Source of the DNA: Alphaproteobacteria bacterium Ga0077535
GTDB taxonomy: Bacteria > Pseudomonadota > Alphaproteobacteria > Caulobacterales > Aquidulcibacteraceae
Length of the DNA stretch: 64,000 nt
Direction of reading: 5' to 3'
Assembly (NCBI GenBank): GCA_001464425.1
Contig: LNEK01000004.1
Location: 62,001-126,000 of the forward strand
Within the stretch, counting starts at the first letter, position 1. The number at the start of each line of letters is the position of its first letter. Shown one piece after another: positions 1 through 8,305 of the stretch. The translations under genes were made by a program, and so were the position numbers. The notes under the pieces are model-generated. The model saw only the letters and a program-made list of their open reading frames with translations. It had not been told where the DNA came from and did not search any database.

Positions 1-1293
1 GAAGGCGCTCATCACCAGCGAGCCTTTGCCGCGATTGGCAAGCGCGATGGCGTCGTCGGCGTCTTTGTAGGGCATCAGTGTTGAGACCGGGCCGAAAGCT
101 TCGACGTCGTGCACGGCCTGCGCGCTCCAGGGATTTTCGCAACGCAGGAGAACGGGCGAGATGAAGGCGCCCTTCTCATTGATGGGGGAAGCGGTGGGGT
201 CGCCATAGACAATTGCTGCATCGGCGCTGATCTTTTTGACCTTGGCGCGGACGTCGTCGCGTTGGCTTACGCTGACCAGCGCGCCCATGCGGGTGGTTTC
301 ATCGCGGGGATCGCCGATCGTGGTTTTCGAGAGCTGGGCGATCAGCGCTTCTTGCGCCGCATCGAGCAGAGCGGCCGGGACCATGGCGCGGCGGATCGCG
401 GTGCACTTTTGGCCCGCCTTCGTCGTCATTTCCTTGGCGACCTCTTTGATGAAGAGATCGAACTCAGGCGAATCCGATTTAGCGTCGGGGCCGAGGATGG
501 AGGCGTTGAGCGAGTCTTGCTCCGCAACGAAACGCACGCTTTCGCGCGTGATGACCGGATGCGTTCGCAACTTGGACGCAGTTTGCGCGGAGCCAGTGAA
601 GGAGACGACGTCCTGCGTCGTCAGGTGCTCGAAGAGATCGCCGGTCGAACCGACGATCAGCTGCAACGCGCCTTTGGGCAACACGTTGGCGTCGAGCATG
701 ATGCGCACAGCAGCTTCGGTGAGATAGGCCGTAGCACTGGCAGGCTTCACGATGGCTGGCACGCCAGCGAGGAAAGTCGGCGCCAGCTTTTCCAGCACGC
801 CCCAGACGGGGAAGTTGAAGGCGTTGATGTGGACGGCGACGCCTTGAAGTGACGTGTAAACGTGGAGGCCTTGGAACGTGCCATAACGCGAGAGCGCTTC
901 GACATTGCCGTCGATCAGGATGCGCTCATTCGGAAGTTCGCGACGCCCTTTGCCCTGATAGACGGCGAACGTGCCGATGCCGCCATCGATATCGATCCAG
1001 CTATCGGCTTTGGTGGCGCCGGTATTGTAGCTGAGTTCGTAGAGCGCTTCCTTCTTAGCCGTCAGCGCGTCCGCCAGCGCCTTCAACATAAGCGCGCGTT
1101 GATGGAAGGTGAGCGCGCGCAGTGCGGGGCCGCCGTGCTCGCGGGCGTGCTGCAACATCGCAGCAAAGTCGAGACCCTGCGATGAGGTGAGCGCGACGAC
1201 GTCGCCGTCGATGGCGGAACGAAGCTCGGCCATGCCGTCCGAACCGGCGACCCATTTGCCTTCAGCGTAGTTTTGCAGGGTGATCGGCTTCAT
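1..1293 (-). CDS. paaZ: PaaZ aldehyde dehydrogenase domain (partial, 3' end off window)
   Basis: This is the N-terminal 431 codons of a phenylacetate-pathway protein of the PaaZ/PaaN family, which opens oxepin-CoA and oxidises the resulting semialdehyde. The visible part is an aldehyde dehydrogenase domain: NAFNFPVWG near residue 157, FTGSAQT near 232, a general-base Glu in FVAEQDSLN near 258 and the nucleophilic Cys in GQKCTAIRR near 297, matching the spacing in E. coli PaaZ. The frame stays open to base 1, so the expected C-terminal MaoC-like hydratase domain, if present, lies outside. The ATG is 2 nt after the paaG stop, so the two are co-transcribed away from paaABCDE. Confidence 0.9.
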   Translation of the reverse strand, partial: MKPITLQNYAEGKWVAGSDGMAELRSAIDGDVVALTSSQGLDFAAMLQHAREHGGPALRALTFHQRALMLKALADALTAKKEALYELSYNTGATKADSWIDIDGGIGTFAVYQGKGRRELPNERILIDGNVEALSRYGTFQGLHVYTSLQGVAVHINAFNFPVWGVLEKLAPTFLAGVPAIVKPASATAYLTEAAVRIMLDANVLPKGALQLIVGSTGDLFEHLTTQDVVSFTGSAQTASKLRTHPVITRESVRFVAEQDSLNASILGPDAKSDSPEFDLFIKEVAKEMTTKAGQKCTAIRRAMVPAALLDAAQEALIAQLSKTTIGDPRDETTRMGALVSVSQRDDVRAKVKKISADAAIVYGDPTASPINEKGAFISPVLLRCENPWSAQAVHDVEAFGPVSTLMPYKDADDAIALANRGKGSLVMSAF

Positions 1294-1295
1294 CG

Positions 1296-2084
1296 TCAGT
1301 TTCCCGAAAACTTCGGCGTGCGCTTTTCCATGAAGGCGGCGACGCCTTCTTTGTAATCGCTGGTGCGGCCGAGTTCGCTTTGCGTGGCGCGCTCAATGTG
1401 CAGATGATCTTCGAATGACGACACCCAAGCGGCGCGGATGAGCTTCTTGGTGGCGGCCAGACCTTTCGTCGGGGCCGTCGCAAACTTGGCGGCGAGCACG
1501 TTTACTTCTTCCGCCAGCTTGTCGTCATCGACGCACTTCCAGATCAGGCCCCAGGCTTCGGCGCGCTCAGCGCTGAGCGGCTCGCCTGTCAGCGCAAGAC
1601 CCATCGCGCGCGCTTGGCCGGCGAGACGCGGCAACATCCAAGTGCCGCCGCTATCGGGGATGAGGCCAATATTGGCGAAGCTCTGAATGAACTTGGCGCT
1701 GCGTGCAGCGATGACGATGTCGCACGCGAGCGCGATGTTGGCGCCGGCGCCGGCGGCGACGCCATTTACAGCGCAGATCACTGGCATTTCGAGTGTCGCC
1801 AGACGGCGCACGAGCGGGTTGTAACGTTTATCGAGCGACTCACCGAGATCGACGCCGTCGCCACCGGGCGCCACGGCGCGATCCGACAAATCTTGGCCCG
1901 CGCAGAAGCCGCGGCCGGCGCCTGTCAGCACCAGCACACGCGCATCGCTCTTCGACACGGCTTCGAGCGCACGCGACACTTCGGTGTGCATCTCGACGGT
2001 GAAACTGTTGAGCCGATCGGGGCGGTTCAGCGTCAGCCTCGCTGCGCCCTCGGCGATTTCGAGTTGAATGGTTGCGAAATCCAT
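1296..2084 (-). CDS. paaG: PaaG-type enoyl-CoA isomerase/hydratase
   Basis: A crotonase-fold protein of 262 residues, the length of E. coli PaaG, which isomerises ring-1,2-epoxyphenylacetyl-CoA to oxepin-CoA. Visible motifs are the oxyanion-hole segment GAGRGFCAGQDLSD, VNGVAAGAGANIALACD and IPDSGGTWMLPRLAG with the conserved acidic residue. I start it at the ATG at 2084 (MDFATIQ) because GAGGAGG lies about 9 nt upstream; a longer frame from 2141 lacks such a site. It is the first gene of the minus-strand paaG-paaZ unit, divergent from paaA. PaaB/PaaG paralogues are hard to separate without alignment. Confidence 0.88.
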   Translation of the reverse strand: MDFATIQLEIAEGAARLTLNRPDRLNSFTVEMHTEVSRALEAVSKSDARVLVLTGAGRGFCAGQDLSDRAVAPGGDGVDLGESLDKRYNPLVRRLATLEMPVICAVNGVAAGAGANIALACDIVIAARSAKFIQSFANIGLIPDSGGTWMLPRLAGQARAMGLALTGEPLSAERAEAWGLIWKCVDDDKLAEEVNVLAAKFATAPTKGLAATKKLIRAAWVSSFEDHLHIERATQSELGRTSDYKEGVAAFMEKRTPKFSGN

Positions 2085-2202
2085 GGGCCGTGCCCTCCTC
2101 GCGCGTGGCGGTGGCGTATGATAGAACGCGTAGTCGGTCAATTCGTCGGCGCGACGGCGGGGATAGCTGAATTTGCGGGCCTTTTCGCAGCCCTCGCATT
2201 AA

Positions 2203-2230
2203 TTGACCGATCGGTCAGCGAATGTTATAT
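2203..2230 (+). promoter_or_regulatory. Putative paaA promoter
   Basis: TTGACC at 2203-2208 and TTATAT at 2225-2230 are separated by 16 nt and lie about 30 nt before the paaA ATG. This is the best sigma70-like match in the intergenic region between paaG and paaA. It is a sequence inference only; no start site is known. Confidence 0.5.
2204..2217. promoter_or_regulatory. Palindromic operator in the paa promoter (TetR/PaaR type)
   Basis: TGACCGATCGGTCA is a perfect 14-bp palindrome. It overlaps the -35 element of the putative paaA promoter and lies in the divergent region shared with paaG. Palindromes of this GACCGNNCGGTC form are typical TetR-family operators. The obvious candidate repressor is the TetR protein at 6544-7143, which closes the cluster. 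That binding is inferred, not shown. Confidence 0.55.
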
Positions 2231-2259
2231 TTGGGTCCAAGTTCCGAGAGGCATGAGCC

Positions 2260-3249
2260 ATGTACACGACCGACATGAGCGGCAGCAAAAAAGCCGAAGC
2301 GGTGGCGGAAGATCCGGCGAAGGTTGCGGCGTTCGAGGCGCGCGTCGCCAACGATGAGTTCATCGAGCCGAAGGATTGGATGCCGGAAGCTTATCGCAAG
2401 ACGTTGGTGCGGCAGATGTCGCAACATGCGCATAGCGAAATCGTCGGCATGCTGCCAGAGGGCAATTGGATCACGCGCGCGCCGAACCTGCGCCGCAAGG
2501 CGATCCTGCTGGCGAAGGTGCAGGATGAGGCCGGGCACGGGCTCTATCTGTACTCAGCGGCGGAAACGCTCGGCACCTCTCGCGATGAAATGACCGAAGC
2601 TCTGCTCTCCGGCAAAGCCAAGTACTCGACCATCTTCAACTATCCGACGCTCACTTGGGCTGACATCGGCGCGATCGGCTGGCTCGTCGATGGCGCGGCG
2701 ATCATGAACCAGGTGCCGCTGCAGCGGACGTCGTATGGCCCCTACGCGCGCGCGATGGTGCGCATCTGCAAGGAAGAGAGCTTCCACCAGCGCCAGGGCT
2801 ACGAGATCATGATGCATCTTGCGGCCGGCACGGACGCGCAAAAGCGCATGGCGCAAGATGCGCTGAACCGCTGGTGGTGGCCGTCTCTCATGATGTTCGG
2901 ACCGCCGGACGATAAGTCGCCGAACACCGAGCAGAGCATGCGCTGGCGTATCAAGCGCGACACCAACGATGATCTGCGTCAGAAGTTCGTCGATATCACG
3001 GTGCCGCAAGCGGAAGCGATTGGGCTTACTGTGCCAGACGACAAGCTGAAGTGGAACGAAGAACGCGGCGCTTACGACTTCGGCGACGTGGATTGGGAAG
3101 AATTTTACGCGGTCGTCAAAGGCGAAGGTCCGGTTGCGAAGGAACGCATGCAAGCGCGCGTGAAGGCCTGGGAAGATGGCGCTTGGGTGCGCGATGCGGC
3201 GCGGGTGCATGCTGAGAAGCGCGCTGCGGCGAAATTGGCGGCGGAGTAA
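2260..3249 (+). CDS. paaA: Phenylacetyl-CoA 1,2-epoxidase, catalytic subunit A
   Basis: Diiron oxygenase subunit that epoxidises the aromatic ring of phenylacetyl-CoA together with PaaB, PaaC and PaaE. The 329-residue product shows the ligand motifs of the ferritin-like bundle: DEAGH (E90, H93) and EESFH (E173, H176), with E60 in SQHAHSE. A GAGAGG ribosome-binding site lies 8 nt before the ATG. It heads paaABCDE, with 3 nt to paaB. Transcription probably starts at the promoter at 2203-2230. Confidence 0.95.
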   Translation: MYTTDMSGSKKAEAVAEDPAKVAAFEARVANDEFIEPKDWMPEAYRKTLVRQMSQHAHSEIVGMLPEGNWITRAPNLRRKAILLAKVQDEAGHGLYLYSAAETLGTSRDEMTEALLSGKAKYSTIFNYPTLTWADIGAIGWLVDGAAIMNQVPLQRTSYGPYARAMVRICKEESFHQRQGYEIMMHLAAGTDAQKRMAQDALNRWWWPSLMMFGPPDDKSPNTEQSMRWRIKRDTNDDLRQKFVDITVPQAEAIGLTVPDDKLKWNEERGAYDFGDVDWEEFYAVVKGEGPVAKERMQARVKAWEDGAWVRDAARVHAEKRAAAKLAAE

Positions 3250-3252
3250 GCG

Positions 3253-3546
3253 ATGAGCGACGCATCTAAAGAATGGCCGCTGTGGGAAGTGTTTGTGCGT
3301 GGCAAAGGCGGGCTTTCGCACCGCCATGTCGGCAGCGTACACGCGGCTGACGCCAAGATGGCGGTTGAGCATGCGCGCGATACATATACGCGGCGGATGG
3401 AGGGCGTCAGTCTGTGGGTGCTGCCGTCGGCACAGATCACCTCCTCCGATCCAGGCGATGCAGCGGCCTTGTTCGAACCGGCGGAAGACAAGGTCTATCG
3501 CCACCCGACTTTTTACAAAATTCCTGACGGCATCACGCACATCTGA
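3253..3546 (+). CDS. paaB: Phenylacetyl-CoA epoxidase subunit B
   Basis: Small 97-residue structural subunit that bridges PaaA-PaaC heterodimers in the epoxidase complex. The N-terminal WPLWEVFVRGKGGLSH and the later YTRR segment are characteristic of PaaB, as is the length. Its TGA overlaps the ATG of paaC by one base (TGATG), so translation is coupled. Confidence 0.93.
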   Translation: MSDASKEWPLWEVFVRGKGGLSHRHVGSVHAADAKMAVEHARDTYTRRMEGVSLWVLPSAQITSSDPGDAAALFEPAEDKVYRHPTFYKIPDGITHI

Positions 3547-4295
3547 TGGACGCGCTCGCAACTTACGCGCTGCGGCTGGGCGACGATTCGCTCATTCTCG
3601 GCCAACGCCTCGGAGAATGGTGCGGGCACGCGCCGGCGCTTGAGGTTGATCTCTCGCTCGCCAACGTCGCGCTCGATCAGATTGGGCAAGCCACGCATTT
3701 TTTGAATCTAGCCGGAGAGATCGAAGGCGCGGGACGCGACGGCGATAAGCTCGCCTTCCATCGCGACGTGATGGATTTCACCAATTGCTTGCTGGTTGAG
3801 CAGCAGAACGGCGATTTTGCGCAGACGATCGCGCGGCAGTTTTTGTTCTCGCATTATCAGGAATTGATGTTCGCGGCGCTGGCGGCTTCGAAAGATGCGC
3901 GCTTTGCGGCGATCGCGGCCAAAGCGGTGAAGGAAGTGACCTACCACGCGACTTTGGCGAGCGACTGGGTCGTGCGCCTGGGTGACGGCACCGAGGAGAG
4001 CCGCGCGCGCATGATCGCTGGGCTCGATTGGATGTGGCGCTTCGCGGACGAATTGTTCGAGATGGATGATGTCGATGCAGCAGCGTTGGCGGCGGGCGTT
4101 GGCGCCGACAAAGCGGCGCTCCGCGGCGCATGGGATCAGCGCATCGACTTGGCGTTGGCGGACGCCACGCTCGCACGCCCCGCAGCGCGGCGGCCTGTGC
4201 TTGGCGGGCGCACCGGGCGCCACTCGGAGCATCTGGGGCATTTGCTGAGCGAGATGCAGTTCTTGCAACGCGCTTATCCGGGCGCGACGTGGTGA
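3546..4295 (+). CDS. paaC: Phenylacetyl-CoA epoxidase structural subunit C
   Basis: A 249-residue ferritin-like paralogue of PaaA that is catalytically silent and holds PaaA in the active complex. Recognisable segments are RLGDDSLILGQRLGEWCGHAP, NVALDQIGQATHFL and VKEVTYH. Length and position between paaB and paaD agree. The stop overlaps the start of paaD by 3 nt. Confidence 0.93.
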   Translation: MDALATYALRLGDDSLILGQRLGEWCGHAPALEVDLSLANVALDQIGQATHFLNLAGEIEGAGRDGDKLAFHRDVMDFTNCLLVEQQNGDFAQTIARQFLFSHYQELMFAALAASKDARFAAIAAKAVKEVTYHATLASDWVVRLGDGTEESRARMIAGLDWMWRFADELFEMDDVDAAALAAGVGADKAALRGAWDQRIDLALADATLARPAARRPVLGGRTGRHSEHLGHLLSEMQFLQRAYPGATW

Positions 4296-4777
4296 TCGCG
4301 GTGGCGGCGATCAGCAGCGTCGAGCGCATCCGAGCAATTCTGGCGAACGTGCCGGATCCGGAGATTCCTGCGGTGTCCGTGGTCGATCTCGGCATCGTGC
4401 GCGAAATCGCCGAAGACGCGGTGACGATCACGCCAACCTACACCGGCTGCCCGGCGACTTTGGCGATCGAGCAGATGATCCGGGTTGCGCTCGATGATAG
4501 CGGCTTCGCGCATGTTGCGATCGAAACGACGCTCGCGCCGCCGTGGTCCACCGATTGGATCAGCGACGAGGGCCGCGAGAAGCTGCGCGCTTACGGCATC
4601 GCGCCGCCGCCGAAGGGCGCCGGCGCTTCGGCGTTGAAGAATGCGCAAGCGGCGGAATGCCCACGCTGTGGATCATCTAACACGGAAGAGATTTCGCGGT
4701 TTGGCTCGACGCCATGCAAAGCCCTGTGGCGCTGCAAGTCATGCGCGGAACCGTTCGATAGATTCAAGTGCCACTGA
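4292..4777 (+). CDS. paaD: PaaD, epoxidase maturation protein (DUF59/MIP18 family)
   Basis: Needed for assembly of the epoxidase system, probably iron-sulfur or diiron maturation. After the DUF59 domain (ILANVPDPEIPAVSVVDLGIV; TPTYTGCPA) there is a C-terminal Cys cluster, CPRCGSS... CKALWRCKSCAEPF, suited to binding metal. I start it at GTG 4292 (VIAVAAISSVERI), which overlaps the paaC stop and gives 161 residues. Longer in-frame starts lie inside paaC and are unlikely. The stop overlaps the paaE ATG. Confidence 0.9.
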   Translation: MIAVAAISSVERIRAILANVPDPEIPAVSVVDLGIVREIAEDAVTITPTYTGCPATLAIEQMIRVALDDSGFAHVAIETTLAPPWSTDWISDEGREKLRAYGIAPPPKGAGASALKNAQAAECPRCGSSNTEEISRFGSTPCKALWRCKSCAEPFDRFKCH

Positions 4778-5853
4778 TGAGCATAGACTTTCACAAACTG
4801 CGCGTTGCCGAAGTGAAGCGCGAGACGCCGGATGCGGTGTCGGTGCGACTTGAGCTGCCGGAGCACCTGCGCGAGGCGTTCGCGTTTCGGGCTGGGCAGC
4901 ACCTCACCTTTCGCCGTGAAATTGGCGGCGAAGAGGTGCGGCGCAATTATTCGCTGTGCGTCAGCCCCAGCGAAGGCATGCTGAAGATTGGCGTGAAGCA
5001 GATTGCGGGCGGGGTGTTTTCGAGCTGGGTCAATACAGCGCTGAAAGCGGGCGATGAAATCGAAGTAATGGCGCCGCATGGCTCGTTTTGCTGGAGCTTC
5101 GATGCGGGCGCGCGCAACGAGTACGTGGCGTTCGCGGGCGGCTCGGGCATCACGCCGATCCTGTCGCTGATCAAAACGGCCTTGGCGATCGAGCCGAATT
5201 CGCGCTTCACGCTATTCTACGGCAACCGCAATTCGATGGGCGTCATGTTCCTCGAGGAGATCGCGGGACTGAAGGACCGCTACCTTGATCGACTGAGCGT
5301 CTATCACTTCCTCGAAGAGGAAGAAGAAGAGATCGCGCTGTTCAATGGCCGGCTCGATCGCACAAAGGCCGATGAAATCCTCTCCTCGCTGGTGCGCGTG
5401 GATAATGTCAACGCGTTCTTCATTTGCGGGCCGGGGCCGATGATGGACGCGATCGAGGAAGCCCTGCTCGCGCGCAAGGTGGAAAAGCCGCGCATTCTGA
5501 TCGAGCGTTTCACGACAGGGCCGATGTCGGCGGCGCAAGCCGCCGCGGCGCGCGAACTGGAAGAGAAAGCGGCGGGCCTCAAGATGAACGTCACGCTTAA
5601 TGGCCGGCGCGTTCAGGTCGCATTCGATCCCGATAAGCACTCGATTTTGGACAATGTGCGCGCGGCAGGCTTGCCCGCGCCGTTCGCCTGTAAGGGCGGT
5701 GTCTGCGCGACCTGCCGCGCTAAAGTGACGGCGGGCGAAGTGCAGATGAAGGTGAACTACGGGCTCTCAGAGCAGGAGCTCGCCGACGGTTTCGTGCTGA
5801 CCTGCCAAGCAATGCCGGTGACAGAAGGCGTGGCGTTGACGTACGACGTCTAA
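4777..5853 (+). CDS. paaE: Phenylacetyl-CoA epoxidase reductase subunit E
   Basis: NADPH-dependent flavin/2Fe-2S oxidoreductase that feeds electrons to PaaA. N-terminal FAD domain with RRNYSLC, then the nucleotide-binding part (FAGGSGITPILSL, FYGNRN, FICGPGPMMD), and a C-terminal plant-type ferredoxin domain with FACKGGVCATCRAKV and a distal LTCQA cysteine. The ATG at 4777 overlaps the paaD stop as TGATG; a GTG nine bases earlier is possible but less natural. A glutamate run (EEEEEE) near residue 180 is an ordinary linker oddity. Confidence 0.94.
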   Translation: MSIDFHKLRVAEVKRETPDAVSVRLELPEHLREAFAFRAGQHLTFRREIGGEEVRRNYSLCVSPSEGMLKIGVKQIAGGVFSSWVNTALKAGDEIEVMAPHGSFCWSFDAGARNEYVAFAGGSGITPILSLIKTALAIEPNSRFTLFYGNRNSMGVMFLEEIAGLKDRYLDRLSVYHFLEEEEEEIALFNGRLDRTKADEILSSLVRVDNVNAFFICGPGPMMDAIEEALLARKVEKPRILIERFTTGPMSAAQAAAARELEEKAAGLKMNVTLNGRRVQVAFDPDKHSILDNVRAAGLPAPFACKGGVCATCRAKVTAGEVQMKVNYGLSEQELADGFVLTCQAMPVTEGVALTYDV

Positions 5854-5856
5854 GTT

Positions 5857-6537
5857 ATGAGCAACAATGGTTGGGATACGTCCGCATCCGCATGGATTGC
5901 GGACATGGGCGAGCACGGCGATTTTGGTCGCCGGGGCGCAAAGAGCGCGCTCGATGTCGGCTGCGGCGAAGGCCGCTTCTGCCGGATGCTGAACGCCAAG
6001 GGCATTGCGACAACGGGCGTCGATCCAACGGCGGCGCTCGTCGCGCATGCGTGCGCGGCCGATGTGAATGGCGGTGTGTACCTGGAAGCCGCAGCGGAGA
6101 GTTTGCCGTTCGAGAACGGGTCTTTCGACTTGGTTGTCAGCTACCTCGCGCTTATCGACATTCCAGACTATGCGTCAGGCATCGCTGAGATGGTGCGCGT
6201 GCTTAAGCCAGGCGGCGCGTTGCTGATCGCCAACCTCAACGGCTTCAATACAGCCGGCGCCGAGACCGGATGGGTGCGCGGGGCGCTAGGTAAGCTGTTG
6301 TACTATCCCGTCGATCATTATTTGGACGAGCGCGCCTTCTGGACCGAATGGCGCGGCATCCGCATCGTCAATCACCATCGCCCGCTGCAAGCGTACATGC
6401 AGGCGCTGTTGCGCGAAGGCATGAAGCTCACGCACTTTGAAGAGCCCGCTCCGATCGCTGGCGCACCTCCGGAAAAGGCGGAACGCTATCGCCGCGCGCC
6501 GTGGTTTTTGGTGATGGAGTGGGTGAAGCCCGGTTAG
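5857..6537 (+). CDS. Class I SAM-dependent methyltransferase, substrate unknown
   Basis: A 226-residue Rossmann-fold methyltransferase with the AdoMet motif I ALDVGCGEGRFCRML, motif II VDPTAAL, a motif around FDLVVSYLALIDI and the post-motif VLKPGGALLIAN. It follows paaE by 3 nt and so is probably in the paa transcript, but no paa step needs a methyl transfer. The substrate cannot be told from sequence; methyltransferase type 11 is the closest label. It converges on the TetR gene with only 6 nt between stops. Confidence 0.8.
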   Translation: MSNNGWDTSASAWIADMGEHGDFGRRGAKSALDVGCGEGRFCRMLNAKGIATTGVDPTAALVAHACAADVNGGVYLEAAAESLPFENGSFDLVVSYLALIDIPDYASGIAEMVRVLKPGGALLIANLNGFNTAGAETGWVRGALGKLLYYPVDHYLDERAFWTEWRGIRIVNHHRPLQAYMQALLREGMKLTHFEEPAPIAGAPPEKAERYRRAPWFLVMEWVKPG

Positions 6538-6543
6538 GGCCGT

Positions 6544-7143
6544 TCACTCCGCCGCTTTGCGGATGCCGCCGAGTGTTACGTCGACCGCCATCTCAGCTAG
6601 CGCGCCCGCGCTCACAGGACCGCGTGGATCGAACCATGTGTGCGTCCAATTGATTTGACCGAAGAAGAGCATGGCGGCGGAGAACGCAGCGCCGCTTTTG
6701 CGTTTCAGCGACGGTTCGATTTCCACAAGCAGCTTCTGCACGATCTCGATCAACCTACGCTGCACAGCGACGATCTCGGTGCGGCGGGCTTTCGGCAGAT
6801 GGTCGAGATCATTCAGGAGCACTTTGTGTCGATCTGCGGCGCCGACATAGAGCGCCATGAAGCGGTGCGCGAGTTCGCGCAGCTTGCGCGCTGGCGGTTC
6901 GACGCCGGCGGTGGCTTCCGTGGCGGCCTCTTCCAGCGCGCGCACGTGGCTGATCATCACGTCGAAGAGGATGTCGTCCTTCGATTGATAGTAATGGTAG
7001 ATCAGCGATTTGGAGAACTTGCCGCGCTTGGCAAGATCGGCGACCGAGGCGCCGTTGTAGCCTTCACGCGCGAACAACGTGGCGGCCGTGTTCACGATCG
7101 CCTCTTTCCGTTCGTCATAATCGGCTGCTTGCGTGCGGGCCAT
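6544..7143 (-). CDS. paaR: TetR/AcrR regulator, PaaR-like
   Basis: A 199-residue TetR-family repressor. The N-terminal helix-turn-helix reads TAATLFAREGYNGASVADLAK... SKSLIYHYYQSKDDIL; the C-terminal ligand domain ends with FGQINWTHTWFDP, a segment common in TetR proteins that bind acyl-CoA. Its place at the end of paa genes suggests it represses them until phenylacetyl-CoA appears, acting at the palindrome 2204-2217. The symbol rests on context and general resemblance. There is no equal palindrome before its own start. Confidence 0.75.
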   Translation of the reverse strand: MARTQAADYDERKEAIVNTAATLFAREGYNGASVADLAKRGKFSKSLIYHYYQSKDDILFDVMISHVRALEEAATEATAGVEPPARKLRELAHRFMALYVGAADRHKVLLNDLDHLPKARRTEIVAVQRRLIEIVQKLLVEIEPSLKRKSGAAFSAAMLFFGQINWTHTWFDPRGPVSAGALAEMAVDVTLGGIRKAAE

Positions 7144-7168
7144 GTCGCGATCCTAGCACGGCGGAAGC

Positions 7169-8305
7169 TCAGCGCGAGCGGCCGCGGGCTGTGACCGGCC
7201 AAATATCGATCAAGGTATCGCCGCGGACGACGTGATAGGCGTCGTAGAGGTTCACGGTGGGGTCGCAATGCGGGGCGGTGAGCGTCACGCTATCGCCGAG
7301 CTTGAATTCGTGGCCGGGCGCGATGAGCGCCGCGTGCTCATCGCCCATGAAGAAAAACGCGGACGTGGCCGGGGCGCCTGCGGCGATGGCGGGGTTGCCG
7401 CCATCGGTGGAGAGGGCTTTGAAGCCGGCGTCGATCGTCGCCATGCTTGGCGCGTTGGCGCTGATGACGTGCGCATCGATGTAGAGCGCGGTTTCGAACG
7501 GCGGAATCGCCTCGCCGCTCAAATCGCAGTCGAGATATTGTTTGTCCATAAACACGTAGGAGCCGACTTGCAGCTCGTTGATCACGCCGAGGCCAGCGTC
7601 GATCCGATGCGTGCCGGTGCCGCCGCCGGTGATGATTTCCGGCACGAGGCCGTTGGCGGCGAGCAGATCGATGACAGAACGCAGATAGGCCGTGCGATCT
7701 TCGATGGCGGCGCGGCGATCGGCAAACGATTCGATGTGCTGCTGCGCGCCGCAATAGAATTGCACGCCTGCGAACCGCAACGATGGCGCCGCAGAAATGC
7801 GCTGCGCAAGATCGAGCGCAGCTTCCGGCGAGGCAACACCGGTACGACGGATGCCGGGATCGATGTCCACGATGATCGGCAAAGGGCGGGAGGCGTCCCG
7901 CGTGGCGGCTGCAAGCGCATCGACGTTACTTGGATGATCGGCGACCACCATAAGTTCGCCGATGCGTTCGTGCAGAGCCATCAGGCGTGCGATGGCTTGC
8001 GGCGTCACCACGGGCGAGGTGATCAGAATGGCGTTGATACCCTGCCCCGCCAGCGCTTCCGCTTCGCCGAGCTTGGCGCAGCAGACGCCGCGCGCGCCGG
8101 CCGCCATCTGCAGGCGCGCAACGTGTACGCTCTTGTGCGTTTTCGCGTGCGGGCGGAGCCCTATATTGTTAGCACGCGCGAACGCCGCCATGGCTGCGAT
8201 GTTGCGTTCGAGCGCATCGCGATCGAGCACCAGGGCCGGCGTGTTGAGCGCGGCGCGGGAGCCTTGCTGATTGATGAGCGGACGATGGAGCTCGATATCA
8301 GACAT
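7169..8305 (-). CDS. D-threonine aldolase/D-serine dehydratase-like PLP enzyme
   Basis: Fold-type III (alanine racemase N-terminal fold) pyridoxal enzyme of 378 residues. RPHAKTHKS carries the PLP lysine. A glycine-rich phosphate site appears as TGGGTGTHRID, and the C-terminal PHCDPTVNLYD has the His and Cys that bind the divalent metal in the D-threonine aldolase/DSD1 family. The likely reaction is retro-aldol cleavage or dehydration of a D-beta-hydroxy amino acid; the exact substrate is open. Its ATG overlaps the stop of the upstream oxidase gene by one base, so the two are coupled. Confidence 0.8.
   Translation of the reverse strand: MSDIELHRPLINQQGSRAALNTPALVLDRDALERNIAAMAAFARANNIGLRPHAKTHKSVHVARLQMAAGARGVCCAKLGEAEALAGQGINAILITSPVVTPQAIARLMALHERIGELMVVADHPSNVDALAAATRDASRPLPIIVDIDPGIRRTGVASPEAALDLAQRISAAPSLRFAGVQFYCGAQQHIESFADRRAAIEDRTAYLRSVIDLLAANGLVPEIITGGGTGTHRIDAGLGVINELQVGSYVFMDKQYLDCDLSGEAIPPFETALYIDAHVISANAPSMATIDAGFKALSTDGGNPAIAAGAPATSAFFFMGDEHAALIAPGHEFKLGDSVTLTAPHCDPTVNLYDAYHVVRGDTLIDIWPVTARGRSR

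Noticed and set aside
109-852. A 247-codon plus-strand frame at the left edge
   Set aside because: Antisense to paaZ, which shows all aldehyde dehydrogenase motifs.
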